A stretch of DNA of 64,000 bases. Source: a virus. A program made the position numbers and the translations under genes. Below are positions 24,901 through 33,021 of this stretch, piece after piece. Every line of letters starts with the position of its first letter. Position 1 is the first letter of the stretch. The notes below the pieces were generated by a model that was given only the letters and a program-made list of their open reading frames with translations, did no database searches and was not told where the DNA came from. The stretch covers positions 1 to 64,000 of IMG/VR virus record IMGVR_UViG_3300047508_000198; one strand, given 5' to 3'.

Positions 24901-26787
24901 ACCCGGCTTTACCGGCCACTCGTCCTCGTCCTTGGAGTGGGCCCAGCCGATCCCGCGCCGGTCCAGCTCGTCACGATTGCGCAGGCGGTTGCGGTCACCA
25001 GGCCGCTTGACATGGAACATGACGTCGGTGTGGGTGGGCCGGTCCTCGTGCTCCTCGCCCTCGTCCTCCTCGCCGTAGCCGTGGTCCTCCATGTAGTCGT
25101 CGATGTTGTACTCGGGGTCCTCGTCGTCCTCGTGGCCGCCCTGATCGGCCGCGTTCCAGATCGCGCGGTGGGCGATCTGGGTGTGCGGGGTCCAGTGCAT
25201 GCCCAGGCCGCCCTGGCTGAAGTGATCCGACAGCGCCTCGGCCCGGTGCTCGCGCGGCACGCTCTCGTCGTGCACGTAGTCATGCAAGTCGGCCGGCAGC
25301 CGGACGTGGATGCCGCGGTGCAGGGTGTCCGGCCGGTAGGCCTGGTTGTACTCATGCCAGCGGTCGGACTTGTCATCGCGCAGGCTGGACAGGATCGCCC
25401 GCGGGTTATCGGACTGGTGCCGCGGCTGGAAGTCTTCCCAGTGCGGGTGCAGCGGGTGATCTTCGGGGATCTCCCCGCCCCGCCATAGGCCCGTCGGAGT
25501 CGGCCGGGGATTCTCGGCCGCGCCGCCCTGCTCCGGCCGGAAAGCCGGGAGCTTCTTGTGGACCGGGATCATCGGCTGGAAGCGGTCTTCGAGCGGCCAG
25601 TCATGATCGTGGTTCTGGCCGCCCTGCTCGTGCAGCGCCCGGTGGTCGTCCCAGATATTCCCGCCGGCCTCCTGGCTGCGCCTGAAGTTGTACTTGTGCC
25701 GGCTCATCATGTGGAAGACCATGTGCTTCTGGCCCTCCGGCGTGTTCCACGGGAACAGGCCCGCGGCCGTCGCCTCCAGCCCCTCCGGTGGCCCTTCCTC
25801 CTCCTCGCCCGGCTCCGGCCCGACCATCTCGACCGGGCCCGGCTCGGGCTGGCCCAGCTCGTCATCGACGAAGGCCTGCTGGGCCGGGGCGCCCCAGTAG
25901 ACACCGCCCACCGGGGGCTCGCCGTTGTAGTCCTGCTCGCGCGGGTCGACGCCATCGGCGTAGCTGGCGGCCTGGTGCCGCTGGGTGAACGGCAGCGGCT
26001 CGCCGCGGTACGGGACCTCGCGGACCACCCTGAAGGGAGACTGAGACATCCGGGTGGCGTGCTCGTTCATCTCGTCGTCGGACTCGAAGTCCTCGGGGAA
26101 TGCCTCATCGCCCCAGGTGATGTTGCCGGTCGGCTTGACCTCGTAGACGTGATGGGCGCCGCCGTGCTCGTGCACCGCGTTGTCGGCGTGCTGCCAGGCC
26201 TGCTCGGTATGCGGGGTAGCGTGCACGCGGGTGGCGGCCTCCTCCTCCATCCCGTCGTAGGCGCCCGGGTAGTGGGTCGGGTGGCCGGGCTCGATGTAGT
26301 CGCCTGTCCCGAACGCGTGGTTGGTGCCGTGGTACAGGCGCGGCCTCGGGCCCGGGTGGTACGCCGGGTTGTGCTCGGTGCTGTACGTGTCCTCATACGG
26401 CTCGACCAGCTGGCCGATCACCGTGATCTGGCGGCCGGGGTCCGGGCGGTCGCGCAGGATGTCGCCCATCTCGGGGTAGTCCAGGCTGGCCTCGTGCTCG
26501 TCGAGGTCGGCGGTGTGCACGCCCGCGGGCAGGTAGGCCGGGGCCTGGTGGCCGCCGCCGTAGTCCTCGCCGACCGGGCGCAGCTGGCTGCCCAGGAAGG
26601 TGCCGCCGCCCTGGCCGTCATCGAGCACGACCTGGTAGGCGTTGTTGCCCGGGGCGAAGGACTCGGTGATCACCAGGATCCGGCCGATGAAGCCGTCCAG
26701 GGTGCGGACCCGCTGGCCGACGTGGAACCCCTGATCGAGGGCGGCCTCGGACAGGCGGGACGAGTGCCGGGTGATCCTGCGCTCCAC
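21931..26787 (-). CDS. Giant polyvalent protein with ART, ParB-like and SWIM modules
   Basis: About 1618 aa from GTG 26787 (GGAGAGGAGG ribosome site). Residues about 20-75 are an SH3/KOW-like barrel (HVGQRVRTLDGFIGRIL). About 148-280 is an Arr-like ART (RLYHGTNHAFGTGDYIEPGH, HHVYEVKPTGNITWG). About 490-650 is a second ART type (LHRGIHVRLPADLHDYVHDE, GGLGMHWTP, VKPGSPLRLQGISWK). About 740-880 is ParB/sulfiredoxin-like (VPLDQIDF, MIADGHHRALAEEQ). About 1000-1090 is a SWIM zinc finger (CGCPWASFH...GRMCSHAY). The rest is low-complexity. It was probably packaged in the head and injected. An internal promoter-like element lies at 22941. Confidence 0.65.
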   Translation of the reverse strand: MERRITRHSSRLSEAALDQGFHVGQRVRTLDGFIGRILVITESFAPGNNAYQVVLDDGQGGGTFLGSQLRPVGEDYGGGHQAPAYLPAGVHTADLDEHEASLDYPEMGDILRDRPDPGRQITVIGQLVEPYEDTYSTEHNPAYHPGPRPRLYHGTNHAFGTGDYIEPGHPTHYPGAYDGMEEEAATRVHATPHTEQAWQHADNAVHEHGGAHHVYEVKPTGNITWGDEAFPEDFESDDEMNEHATRMSQSPFRVVREVPYRGEPLPFTQRHQAASYADGVDPREQDYNGEPPVGGVYWGAPAQQAFVDDELGQPEPGPVEMVGPEPGEEEEGPPEGLEATAAGLFPWNTPEGQKHMVFHMMSRHKYNFRRSQEAGGNIWDDHRALHEQGGQNHDHDWPLEDRFQPMIPVHKKLPAFRPEQGGAAENPRPTPTGLWRGGEIPEDHPLHPHWEDFQPRHQSDNPRAILSSLRDDKSDRWHEYNQAYRPDTLHRGIHVRLPADLHDYVHDESVPREHRAEALSDHFSQGGLGMHWTPHTQIAHRAIWNAADQGGHEDDEDPEYNIDDYMEDHGYGEEDEGEEHEDRPTHTDVMFHVKRPGDRNRLRNRDELDRRGIGWAHSKDEDEWPVKPGSPLRLQGISWKPHEPEYPNEPFEHHDFGKPIRHTAGMIPVKHARVPWTPEQREHLHSWQAAPTATEGDFVNSQSFTNKLPEYVPEPDPETEFAEAVGPRAFTEMTARLALHDVHDPVADEVYKLLSKKFPPEATSWVHDAKWEGPGRVPLDQIDFTNRDSWAASSDPKKVKKARKKILKKEKKGKDPKAAILVDRPGKDTKMIADGHHRALAEEQLAEDDDSREGLHAWTAHVDDVEGPWDTMHSSQHEEGEEPEPPIEGTEDELVPPLEDPGQEPSGAAEEDPAPFEPGHSSAGDPGAEPGMNPPVVTGLPPLSQSGTPGPRTKNLAPIQPVTTVKPAKPGKDAGPDKDALDAFEKAAGSAPFRFEFTAAWRDVVAKAERIVRENGVRITALAGSLTVGEVKGDHATYETGLQYYPGRGFSVMAYSCGCPWASFHQDPDYPSRFAGRMCSHAYALSLEARQRGAVRKTMFPEVAGWPEEVVTKSWPPWHPSDKQWATQYEAPMTRRPILSSVGAAQYGPPAVVAARVLFDAGEDPAAIAVLMSCAGMVLTADQANAPWGSQNVIDDPPPKPYGATSPPEKDRDPGSYGPLAGPDPDNWGEIQDNSAIQMPLTSDAVKHSDPLIPDHPSVDDWAEEGQTFAYEDPRSASIIDTGVLAPVAPVASTSGRNGTARQAAGPVMDIASMNTSTGPATVPEGQESFGYADRAATAGSSTAITPRDPQGLRMEEALAAARLAFTASMSRSAEAAAHAFQDNGHRGCDECGLDHGDPVHKQALIAEPQLDGALAELKDEPEGALEEDGLTAWGKPHQATYEDAKAYNLARTLPDYTDTSSTTDTGRAQHPSQVTQNPGPGSMDDPYSPDDPSIQTMGQQQWSGAGDDLGDTTFANAGQENPVEGPNADIVQQFQHSAAARQYAGDGAVQLGNSDIAAAARDFLAKTADVLPQEEADELIREGRGTRARNLDLLDLKGTHYTDDPRLDDHEDDVLYA
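22941..22960 (-). promoter_or_regulatory. Internal promoter-like element in the giant gene
   Basis: Minus strand TGCTAGCATTATTGATACAG: hexamer TAGCAT, then TATTGAT, as in the stronger element at 57198. No ATG follows directly; a GTG lies 5 nt on. An AT-rich island in GC-rich coding DNA. Confidence 0.35.
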
Positions 26788-26826
26788 GGGACCTCCTCTC
26801 CCTTCTTCCCGGGAGGACCAGGCAAA

Positions 26827-26845
26827 CTCTAGATTTTTAGAGCAC
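26827..26845 (-). promoter_or_regulatory. Candidate promoter of the 21931-26787 giant gene
   Basis: Minus strand GGATGTGCTCTAAAAATCTAGAG shares GGATGTGCT and the AT core with the element at 28958. CTCTA/TAGAG arms form a small dyad. It lies about 40 nt before the GTG, upstream of the CCCGGGAAGAAGG box. Confidence 0.45.
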
Positions 26846-26960
26846 ATCCGGGCTACGGTGAATCTTGCAGCGAGTCGTGCCGTGCATTATGACAGTGCGT
26901 AGCGGCAGGCCCGGTGTGGTTACCGTCCGTGACAGAGCGTATCAGATAGGGGAACATCTG

Positions 26961-27092
26961 ATGTTCGGTGAGGAGGGCTGGGCCAACGGCAACAGCTTCA
27001 GCCTCGAAAAGCGGCCTCACGCCAAGGTCGTCCCGTGCTGGAGGTTCGGTATCTCGGTCGAGGCCATGATGGCCGGAGCAGTGAGGGTCTGA
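26961..27092 (+). CDS. Microprotein 1 of a three-gene tandem cassette
   Basis: 43 aa. Starts MFGEEGWANGNSFSLE and ends with PCWRFGISVEAMMAGAVRV. AGGGGAAC ribosome site before ATG 26961, with a TATCAGATA AT-rich patch upstream. The second half matches microprotein 3 and the first half matches microprotein 2, so the cassette arose by duplication and shuffling. No known family recognised. RiPP-like precursor, toxin/antitoxin peptide or host-targeted inhibitor are guesses only. Confidence 0.55.
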   Translation: MFGEEGWANGNSFSLEKRPHAKVVPCWRFGISVEAMMAGAVRV

Positions 27093-27229
27093 TGGCCGAC
27101 GACGACGGCTGGTCCAACGGCAACAGCTTCAACCTCGAAGCACATCCCGGCGCCACGCGCAGCAACTGCATGGAGCCGTTCTACCCATGGGGCTGCACGA
27201 GGCAGAACCAGGACAGGGGCAGCATGTGA
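27092..27229 (+). CDS. Microprotein 2 of a tandem cassette
   Basis: 45 aa, MADDDGWSNGNSFNLEAHPG then SNCMEPFYPWGCTRQNQDRG. The DGW(S/A)NGNSF(N/S)LE segment matches microprotein 1. The C-terminal half is different, with two Cys. ATG overlaps the stop of microprotein 1 (TGATG). Confidence 0.55.
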   Translation: MADDDGWSNGNSFNLEAHPGATRSNCMEPFYPWGCTRQNQDRGSM

Positions 27230-27366
27230 TGTTCGGCAACACAGTCCAGCTCGACCGCCCGAACGACTACGGGATCGCGATCAGGGACCTGCCCGGCAAG
27301 GTCACGCCGTGCTGGAAATTCGGCGTCTCGGTCGAGGCCATGATGGCCGGGGCGCTCCCGGTCTGA
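27229..27366 (+). CDS. Microprotein 3 of a tandem cassette
   Basis: 45 aa, MFGNTVQLDRPNDYGIAIRD then TPCWKFGVSVEAMMAGALPV. The C-terminal PCWxFGxSVEAMMAGAxxV matches microprotein 1 almost exactly. ATG overlaps the previous stop (TGATG), so all three are translationally coupled. Confidence 0.55.
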   Translation: MFGNTVQLDRPNDYGIAIRDLPGKVTPCWKFGVSVEAMMAGALPV

Positions 27367-27371
27367 CCCGC

Positions 27372-27409
27372 GGCACGGCGCGGTCGCCGGGTGACGGCCG
27401 CGCCATGCC
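27372..27409. terminator. Hairpin between microproteins and island 2
   Basis: Arms GGCACGGCGCGG (27372-27383) and CCGCGCCATGCC (27398-27409), one mismatch, 14-nt loop. It could end the rightward microprotein transcript and the leftward transcript of island 2. Confidence 0.5.
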
Positions 27410-28957
27410 GGGCCCTGCCTTGCCGATCCGAGCTGCGCCCTGACACTCCTAGCCCTGCGTGGACTGCCGAGCTGCGCCGTGCCCTGCCTTAAACGGCCCA
27501 GCCGCGCCATAACTGCCGAGCCGAGCCGAGCACGGACTAGCCAAGATAACCGAGCCGCGACGGCCGGGCCATGCCAAGCTGTGCCCAGTCAAGCCACGCG
27601 ATGACTGCCGAGCCATAACGCGCCCAGTCGAACCACGCCATGCGATGACTGCCTTGCTGTCCCGAGCTGATCCTTGACCAGCCGAGCGACGACGGCCTGG
27701 CCATCCCTGCCGAGCCTGGCCGGGCCTGGCCCTGAAGATCCGTGCCAAGCCGCGACGGCCACGCCCAGCCTCGCCAAGATCAGCCGCGCCCCGACTGCCA
27801 AGCACAGCCGCGCCGAACTGCGCTGTCCAAGTGAAGCACTGCCCTGCCTATCCGGCCATGCCGCGCGATGCCTTGCCTTGCTACCCGCGCTATCCGCGCC
27901 GCGCCTATCCAGCCAGGACCGGCGGCGCCATGCTACGCGATGCCTCACGACAGCACGCGATACCGCGCCAGCCATGCCATGCCGCGCCTCGCTATGCCGC
28001 CCGTGCGCTCCCAGGCCTAGCCATGACGGCCTGGCCATATCTGGCCATGCCACGCCTTGACCAGCCACGCACTGAACAGCCGTGCGCTAACTGCCTCGCC
28101 GCGCCGCGCCAAGACCGACCAGGCCTTGCCAAGCCGGGCCTTAACGGCCTCGCCATGCCCTGCCGTGCCTCGCCAAGCGATGCCTAGGCTGCCGTGCCGA
28201 GACGAGCCTGTCCCTGACGAGCCCGGCCTCACCTTGGCGGCCAAGCCAAGCCATGCCCAGCCTCGCCAAGCCTCGCGAGCCTGACCCCGCCCTATGCTGC
28301 CCTGGCGAACCCAGCCTGGACTGCCACGCCGTACCCAGCCGAGTCGCGCAGAGCCTTGCACCTCCTGCCACACCTGGCCGAGCGGCCCTCGCTGTCCCAG
28401 CCGGGCAACGCCTCGCCATGCGCCGACAGCCTTGCCGAGCCGAGCCGCACTCAGCGCAGCCCTGCCAACCCGATCCTGGCCCTGACGGCCGAGCCCAGCT
28501 GTGCCAAGCCGTGACTCGCCTCGCCAAACCCGGGGGCGCCATGCCATGACGGCCCTGCCGAGTTGCGCAATGCCGAGCGATCTGTGCCGCCCAAGCCAAC
28601 CATGCCTTCCGGCCTTGCCCAGCGCTCCATGCCGTACCCTCCATGACGGCCTTGCTGCGCACAGCCAGTCCATGCCAAGCCCCGCATCGCCTCGCCATGA
28701 CTGCGTTGCCCCGCCCGACCTGGACTGGACAGGCCTCGACTGCCTCGCCCGGCCTCGCCTAGCCTGGCCTTGACCCGCCATGCCTTGCGTCAACGGCCTT
28801 ACCCCGCCGGGACGGGCTCCGCTCCGCCTGGATCAGCCCCGCCTTGCCTCGACTGCCTCGCCTGGCCCGGCCTCGCCAAGCCGTCCTTGCCGGGCCTTGA
28901 CTGCCACGCCTTGCCATGCCGATCCGGAACGCGCCCAGCCTACGAAGCCGAGCCTTG
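27410..28957 (-). repeat. Non-coding GGC island 2
   Basis: About 1.55 kb without a credible gene. On the minus strand it is degenerate GGCNN 5-nt steps with GGCAGTC punctuation (GACTGCC on the plus strand). It has a promoter-like element at its GGC-sense 5' end (28958-28980) and a hairpin at its 3' end (27372-27409), mirroring island 1. Long frames on both strands give biased Ala/Arg/Gly/Ser/Trp strings without protein character. Confidence 0.8.
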
Positions 28958-28980
28958 GCTATCTAAGTTTATAGCACATC
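28958..28980 (-). promoter_or_regulatory. Promoter firing into island 2
   Basis: Minus strand GATGTGCTATAAACTTAGAT then AG: hexamer TATAAA, 7-nt spacer CTTAGAT. This is the same geometry as TATCTT-CCTTGAT-ATG elsewhere. It overlaps the last codons and stop of the portal gene and points leftward into the gene-free island. Confidence 0.5.
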
Positions 28981-31140
28981 CTCGTCCGGCAGCTCGTCGC
29001 CCTCCTTGACGCCGAGCTTGCCGCGGACGCCCACCGTCCTCGGCGCCTTGTACTGAGGCGGGGCATCATGCGTCTCCCACTCGCGCACCTCCTGCAGCTG
29101 GCCGTCAGACCGGTAGACCGGGGTCTGGTGCTCCTCGTCCCCGTGCACCGGGTACGACCGCGCCTTCGCTGCCTCGCGGGTGCGGGCGGTGCGGCGGAAC
29201 AAGCTGGCCTCAGACGGCATGCCCTCGCGCTCCTCGTCGGACTCCTCCGGCCGGTCGGACTCCTCGCCGGGGCCGGGCTCCTCCTCGCCGCCCTCCTCCT
29301 CGCCCTCGGGCGGGGCCATCGGGTCCTCGCCCTCCATCTCGGCGTCCTCGGGCCCGGGGGCCAGCGCCAGCAGCGGCGGGCCGGGCTCGGTGCCCAGGCG
29401 GGGGATGGGCAGGCCGCCCATGGAAGCGCCTGCGGGCATGCCCTCGACCTGGGCGTAGGCACCGAAGTCGTCCTGCAGGTCCTGGGGGATCGGGTAGCCG
29501 CCGTCCTTCAGCGCGATGTAGGCCCGCTTGCGGGTGTCCTGCTCGGCGACGATCTGGTCCACCGCCTCGTCCTGGGACCGGGCGACCTCCTCGTCCAGGT
29601 CGATCTCCAGGTTCCGGGTCCGGGTGCGCTGGGAGATCGGGATGCCGGCGGCGCGCAGCGCCTCGATGAACTGGCGGGTCGCGTCCTCGTCCTTCAGGTT
29701 CAGCACCTGGAACTTGCGGTCGGGGACCAGCAGCTTGGGCTGCTCGACGAGATGCTTCTCGCCGGTCTCCTCGTCGGTCTCCAGCACCTCCTCCATGATC
29801 ACGTAGCGCTTGCCACCGTGCTCGCGGTAGGCGTAGTGCTCCTGGGCCTCGGCCACCACCAGGGCCCGCTGCCGGAAGTGCCGCGCCTGGAACTTCTGGT
29901 ACTTGGTCATCAGCATGGTGACCAGTTCCTTGTTCAGCGCGTCGGCCGCGTAGGTCTGGCCGGACTGGGCACCCATCAGGAACGTCCGGGACAGGCCGAA
30001 CACCTGCAGGATCGAGTCCTCGATCCGCTCGAAGTCGGGGGTCAGGTCGGGCATCTGCTCGCGGCCCAGCACCGGCAGCATCTCGACGGCGAAGTTGTAG
30101 ATCAGCGCGCGGAAGTCGCCGGCCAGGGCCGCGTCCAGGGCCAGCTCGAAGTTCTCCAGGTCGTCATCGGTGGGGATCCACGGCTGGGAGGTGCCCAGGT
30201 CGGTCGCCGAGGCGCCGAGCTTGCACAGGATCAGCGGCGTGTAGAGCCGGTCGGCGATCGAGTCCAGCGCGGTGTTGAGCATCTCCTTCTGCAGCATCGA
30301 GCGCATCGCCCGGGTCAGCAGCGGCACGCCGCGCACGTTGAACGTGTCGCCCCTGAACTTCAGCTGCTTCAGCAAGATGTTGCTCACCGGCATGAAGGTG
30401 TTCTCGGCCGTGTAGGCGGTCAGCTCGGGGTACTCCTGGACCAGCCGGTTGTACTCCCAGGCGGGCTGGCGGGTCTGCAGGATCTGCCGGATCGTCCAGG
30501 GCAGCCGGATGAAGAACCGCGGCTCCTTCAGGAACGGGCTGCGCTCGACCTTGACGTCATCGGGGTTGAGCAGCTCCTCGTCGTCCCAGATGCCGAGGTC
30601 CTCGTTGAACGTGGCGAAGCACCAGGCCTCGCCCGAGGTCCAGTACTCCCGGCCGATGTCGACGGTGAACTCCTCGTAGTCCAGGTGCTCCTCGCCGAAG
30701 AACAGGTCGCCGTAGAAGTCCTCCAGCCGGGAGTCCATGCACTCCAGGTGGTCGCCCATGGTCGGGAACTTGGAGAAGATGTCGACACACGAGCCGATGA
30801 TCGGGTCGGTCTGGTACAGCAGCCGGCAGAACGCCCGGACCTTGGCCAGCTCCTCGTTCTGGCTGAAGTCGTAGGGCAGGTTGTTCTGCCGCCAGTAGAA
30901 CAGCGGGTCGCGCGGGCGGCCGGTAGCGAACTGGATATCGCCGAACCCGCCGCCCGCTCCGCCCGCGCCCCCGGCACCGTACGCGGCAGTGCGCCGGTTG
31001 ACCGAGCGGTTCTTGCGGGCCTCGGCCACCTCGGCCGTCATGGACCCGTCCGCGGCCCCGTAGGCCAGCATCCGGCTCATCCCCTCGGAGACCCGGCGGT
31101 CGCGGTCGAGGGCGGCGGTGGCGCTGAACCTGACCTTCAC
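28969..31140 (-). CDS. Portal protein
   Basis: 723 aa. Residues 60-560 match the overall layout of large-phage portal proteins: RDPLFYWRQNNLPYDF, YQTDPIIGSCVDIFSKFP, YWTSGEAWCFATFNED, NPDDVKVERSPFL, then FGLSRTFLMGAQSGQTYAADALNKELVTMLM. The C-terminal 180 residues are acidic and Pro/Gly-rich. It forms the dodecameric DNA gate of the head. GTG start overlaps the stop of the zinc-ribbon gene upstream (GTGA). The large-terminase gene is outside the window. Confidence 0.8.
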   Translation of the reverse strand: MKVRFSATAALDRDRRVSEGMSRMLAYGAADGSMTAEVAEARKNRSVNRRTAAYGAGGAGGAGGGFGDIQFATGRPRDPLFYWRQNNLPYDFSQNEELAKVRAFCRLLYQTDPIIGSCVDIFSKFPTMGDHLECMDSRLEDFYGDLFFGEEHLDYEEFTVDIGREYWTSGEAWCFATFNEDLGIWDDEELLNPDDVKVERSPFLKEPRFFIRLPWTIRQILQTRQPAWEYNRLVQEYPELTAYTAENTFMPVSNILLKQLKFRGDTFNVRGVPLLTRAMRSMLQKEMLNTALDSIADRLYTPLILCKLGASATDLGTSQPWIPTDDDLENFELALDAALAGDFRALIYNFAVEMLPVLGREQMPDLTPDFERIEDSILQVFGLSRTFLMGAQSGQTYAADALNKELVTMLMTKYQKFQARHFRQRALVVAEAQEHYAYREHGGKRYVIMEEVLETDEETGEKHLVEQPKLLVPDRKFQVLNLKDEDATRQFIEALRAAGIPISQRTRTRNLEIDLDEEVARSQDEAVDQIVAEQDTRKRAYIALKDGGYPIPQDLQDDFGAYAQVEGMPAGASMGGLPIPRLGTEPGPPLLALAPGPEDAEMEGEDPMAPPEGEEEGGEEEPGPGEESDRPEESDEEREGMPSEASLFRRTARTREAAKARSYPVHGDEEHQTPVYRSDGQLQEVREWETHDAPPQYKAPRTVGVRGKLGVKEGDELPDEDVL

Positions 31141-31913
31141 CCAGCCTCATCCCACAGCGTGCAGCCCGGCCCGTTGTGGTCCGCCTTGCAGTCCCGGGAA
31201 TGGAACTTGGGCCGGTCGGCCGCGTAGTCGTGGTAGCCGTCGTACCAGGCGTCCGGCTCGTGGCGGAAGTCGGCGCGGTCCAGGGCCGAGTTGGCGCCGC
31301 CACCCTGCGAGGCCTTCCAGCCACGGTTGTAGTGGCCGGTGTACTCCGGATCGCCCGCGGCCTCGTGGCGGATCCGGGCTAGCACCGCCGGGTGGCGGCC
31401 GGAGACCATGATCGCCAGGTGCCGGACGTAGGCGTCCTCCGGCAGCTCATCGCCCGCGATGGTGCGGTAGAGGCGGGCTGACTTCTTCTTTGCGAATGGC
31501 GGGGCTTCGCCTTCCCCTTCTTCCTCGCCTTCCTCCTCTTCCCCGGGAGGCGCGCCCTCTTCTTCTTCCCCTGCCTCTTCGTCGCCGAATGGCGGCCCAC
31601 CCTCGTCCTCCTCGCCCGGCGGCATGCCCTCGTCCTCCATGCCAGGTGGCAGTCCGCCTTCTTCCATCCCGGGTGGTGGCATAGCGCCCATGTCGGGGCC
31701 GACATCGGTGGGCGCGCCCATGCCCGGAGCCTGGGGCATACCCGGGAACGCGGGCTGGACCCGGACGATGAAGGACTGGCCGCAGAAGGCGCAGTCGATG
31801 CCGCCGTCACTGCGCCCGGTGATCTGCCCGCTGCCGCAGAACGGGCAGTGCGAGCACAGGACCGGATCGCCCGGGTCGTGCGCGACCTTGATGAACCGGG
31901 AATCGAGCTGCAT
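31137..31913 (-). CDS. Zinc-ribbon, acidic low-complexity virion-type protein
   Basis: 258 aa from ATG 31913, with GGGAAGGAGG in front. Residues 15-50 form a zinc ribbon (CSHCPFCGSGQITGR, DCAFCGQSF). Residues 60-150 are Pro/Gly/Met then Glu-rich. The end resembles phage head-region proteins (DAWYDGYHDYAADRPKFHSRDC). It is coupled to the portal gene. Perhaps a portal or packaging accessory factor. Confidence 0.55.
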   Translation of the reverse strand: MQLDSRFIKVAHDPGDPVLCSHCPFCGSGQITGRSDGGIDCAFCGQSFIVRVQPAFPGMPQAPGMGAPTDVGPDMGAMPPPGMEEGGLPPGMEDEGMPPGEEDEGGPPFGDEEAGEEEEGAPPGEEEEGEEEGEGEAPPFAKKKSARLYRTIAGDELPEDAYVRHLAIMVSGRHPAVLARIRHEAAGDPEYTGHYNRGWKASQGGGANSALDRADFRHEPDAWYDGYHDYAADRPKFHSRDCKADHNGPGCTLWDEAG

Positions 31914-31953
31914 GCGGCTGCGCCTCCTTCCCTCCTTCCCGGGTCGGTTGGCA

Positions 31954-31974
31954 GATACCAAGGTTCATTGATAT
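31954..31974 (+). promoter_or_regulatory. TATCAA/TTGATA-type promoter
   Basis: GATACCAAGGTTCATTGATAT, a degenerate copy of the dyad, 10 nt before the ATG at 31985, so the mRNA is nearly leaderless. Confidence 0.55.
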
Positions 31975-31984
31975 TGTCTCCCTC

Positions 31985-32230
31985 ATGATGATGCTCCGCA
32001 GGGCCCGCCGGGCCGTGTACCGGATCTGGTGGCGGCACCTGCCGTGGTCCCTGCCGGTGAGCCGGGCGATGGCCCCGATGCTCCTCGCGTTCGTCCCGAT
32101 CCTGATCCGGGAGAGCGCGCTGGCCGGGTTCATCGCAGCCATGGGGTCGATCGCCTGCTCATTCTGGTCGATATGGTCCGGTTTCGCCCGCAACCACGCC
32201 AAGACGGGCTGGTTCCCCTGGAAGCCGTAG
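31985..32230 (+). CDS. Small membrane protein, 81 aa
   Basis: Basic N-terminus (LRRARRAVYRIWWRHLPW) then one or two hydrophobic segments (APMLLAFVPILIRESALAGFIAAMGSIACSFWSIW). Begins with three consecutive ATG codons. First gene of the plus-strand cluster; function unknown. Confidence 0.6.
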   Translation: MMMLRRARRAVYRIWWRHLPWSLPVSRAMAPMLLAFVPILIRESALAGFIAAMGSIACSFWSIWSGFARNHAKTGWFPWKP

Positions 32231-32247
32231 CCCAGCCGATTTTGCGT

Positions 32248-32265
32248 TATCAAGGTTTATTGATA
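32248..32265 (+). promoter_or_regulatory. Perfect TATCAA-N6-TTGATA promoter/operator
   Basis: TATCAAGGTTTATTGATA, with upstream CCGATTTTGCGT matching the flank of other copies. The gene starts at 32302 with a CAGGAGCACC ribosome site. Confidence 0.7.
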
Positions 32266-32301
32266 TAGTGATCCTGTACGCACCGACGAGCAGGAGCACC
32301 G

Positions 32302-32679
32302 ATGGACACCAGGACCGAACCCCTCACCCACGCCGAGCTGGCCGCGGCCTATGCCGAGTTCTACCGCGAGATGTGGATGCGCAGCGCAATGGTCTACGGG
32401 GCGCTGGACGTGCGCTATACCCACGCGGCCTTCCTCGTCTACGACGAGGCCCGCGCCGAGGCCGAGCTGGAGGAGACCTACGAGATCGCCGACGTGATCG
32501 AGCAGGTCGTCTTCGCGAGCAAGCCCGTCGGCCACTGGTGGACGATCAGCGCGGTCGCGCGCAAGGGCCACCTCGACCCGCGCAAGACCGCCCGGGTGCT
32601 GACCTGGATGGTCGAGAACAAGTTCGCCATCGACAACGGCCGCGGCGGCTGCTGGATCAACTTCGGGCGGCGGTCATGA
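32302..32679 (+). CDS. Possible winged-helix DNA-binding protein
   Basis: 125 aa. The last 50 residues (WTISAVARKGHLDPRKTARVLTWMVENKFAIDNGRGGCWINFG) have a helix-turn-helix plus wing pattern. The N-terminal half is helical. Placed behind a dyad promoter as leader of a plus-strand operon, it may be an early regulator. Confidence 0.55.
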   Translation: MDTRTEPLTHAELAAAYAEFYREMWMRSAMVYGALDVRYTHAAFLVYDEARAEAELEETYEIADVIEQVVFASKPVGHWWTISAVARKGHLDPRKTARVLTWMVENKFAIDNGRGGCWINFGRRS

Positions 32680-33020
32680 CCGAGCAAGTGCGGTTCGTCC
32701 CCGACGGCGGGAAGCCCCGCAGGCGGAAGCCCGCCCCGAAGCCCGCCACCGTCCTGGGCCGGGATATCCAGCCGGGTCAGGTCGTCAAGGTCCACGGCCG
32801 CTGGCTGCGCATCGTGAGCTGGGCCGACGACGGGTTCCCGATGCGGTTCGCCATCGTCGCCCCGCACCAGATCGACCCGCGGCTGACCACCAGCGTCACC
32901 GGCCGGTGGCGGCTGATCCACGCCGAAGACGACTACCCGACCCGCGACGAGCCCGCTCCCGTCTGGGAGCACGTGACCAGGCAGATCGAGCGCGAGCGAG
33001 CTGAAGGACTGAGGGACTGA
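32676..33020 (+). CDS. Hypothetical protein with a small barrel-like segment
   Basis: 114 aa with a basic Pro-rich start, then GRDIQPGQVVKVHGRWLRIVSWADD, an SH3/KOW-like beta pattern. ATG overlaps the preceding stop (ATGA). Function unknown. Confidence 0.55.
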   Translation: MTEQVRFVPDGGKPRRRKPAPKPATVLGRDIQPGQVVKVHGRWLRIVSWADDGFPMRFAIVAPHQIDPRLTTSVTGRWRLIHAEDDYPTRDEPAPVWEHVTRQIERERAEGLRD

Positions 33021-33021
33021 G

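Noticed and set aside
26848-26960. Longer start for the first microprotein (from 26865)
   Set aside because: The N-terminal extension has no match to the paralogues, and the AGGGG ribosome site supports ATG 26961.
27367-28968. Insertion sequence remnants in the islands
   Set aside because: No terminal inverted repeats, target duplication or transposase fragments were seen.
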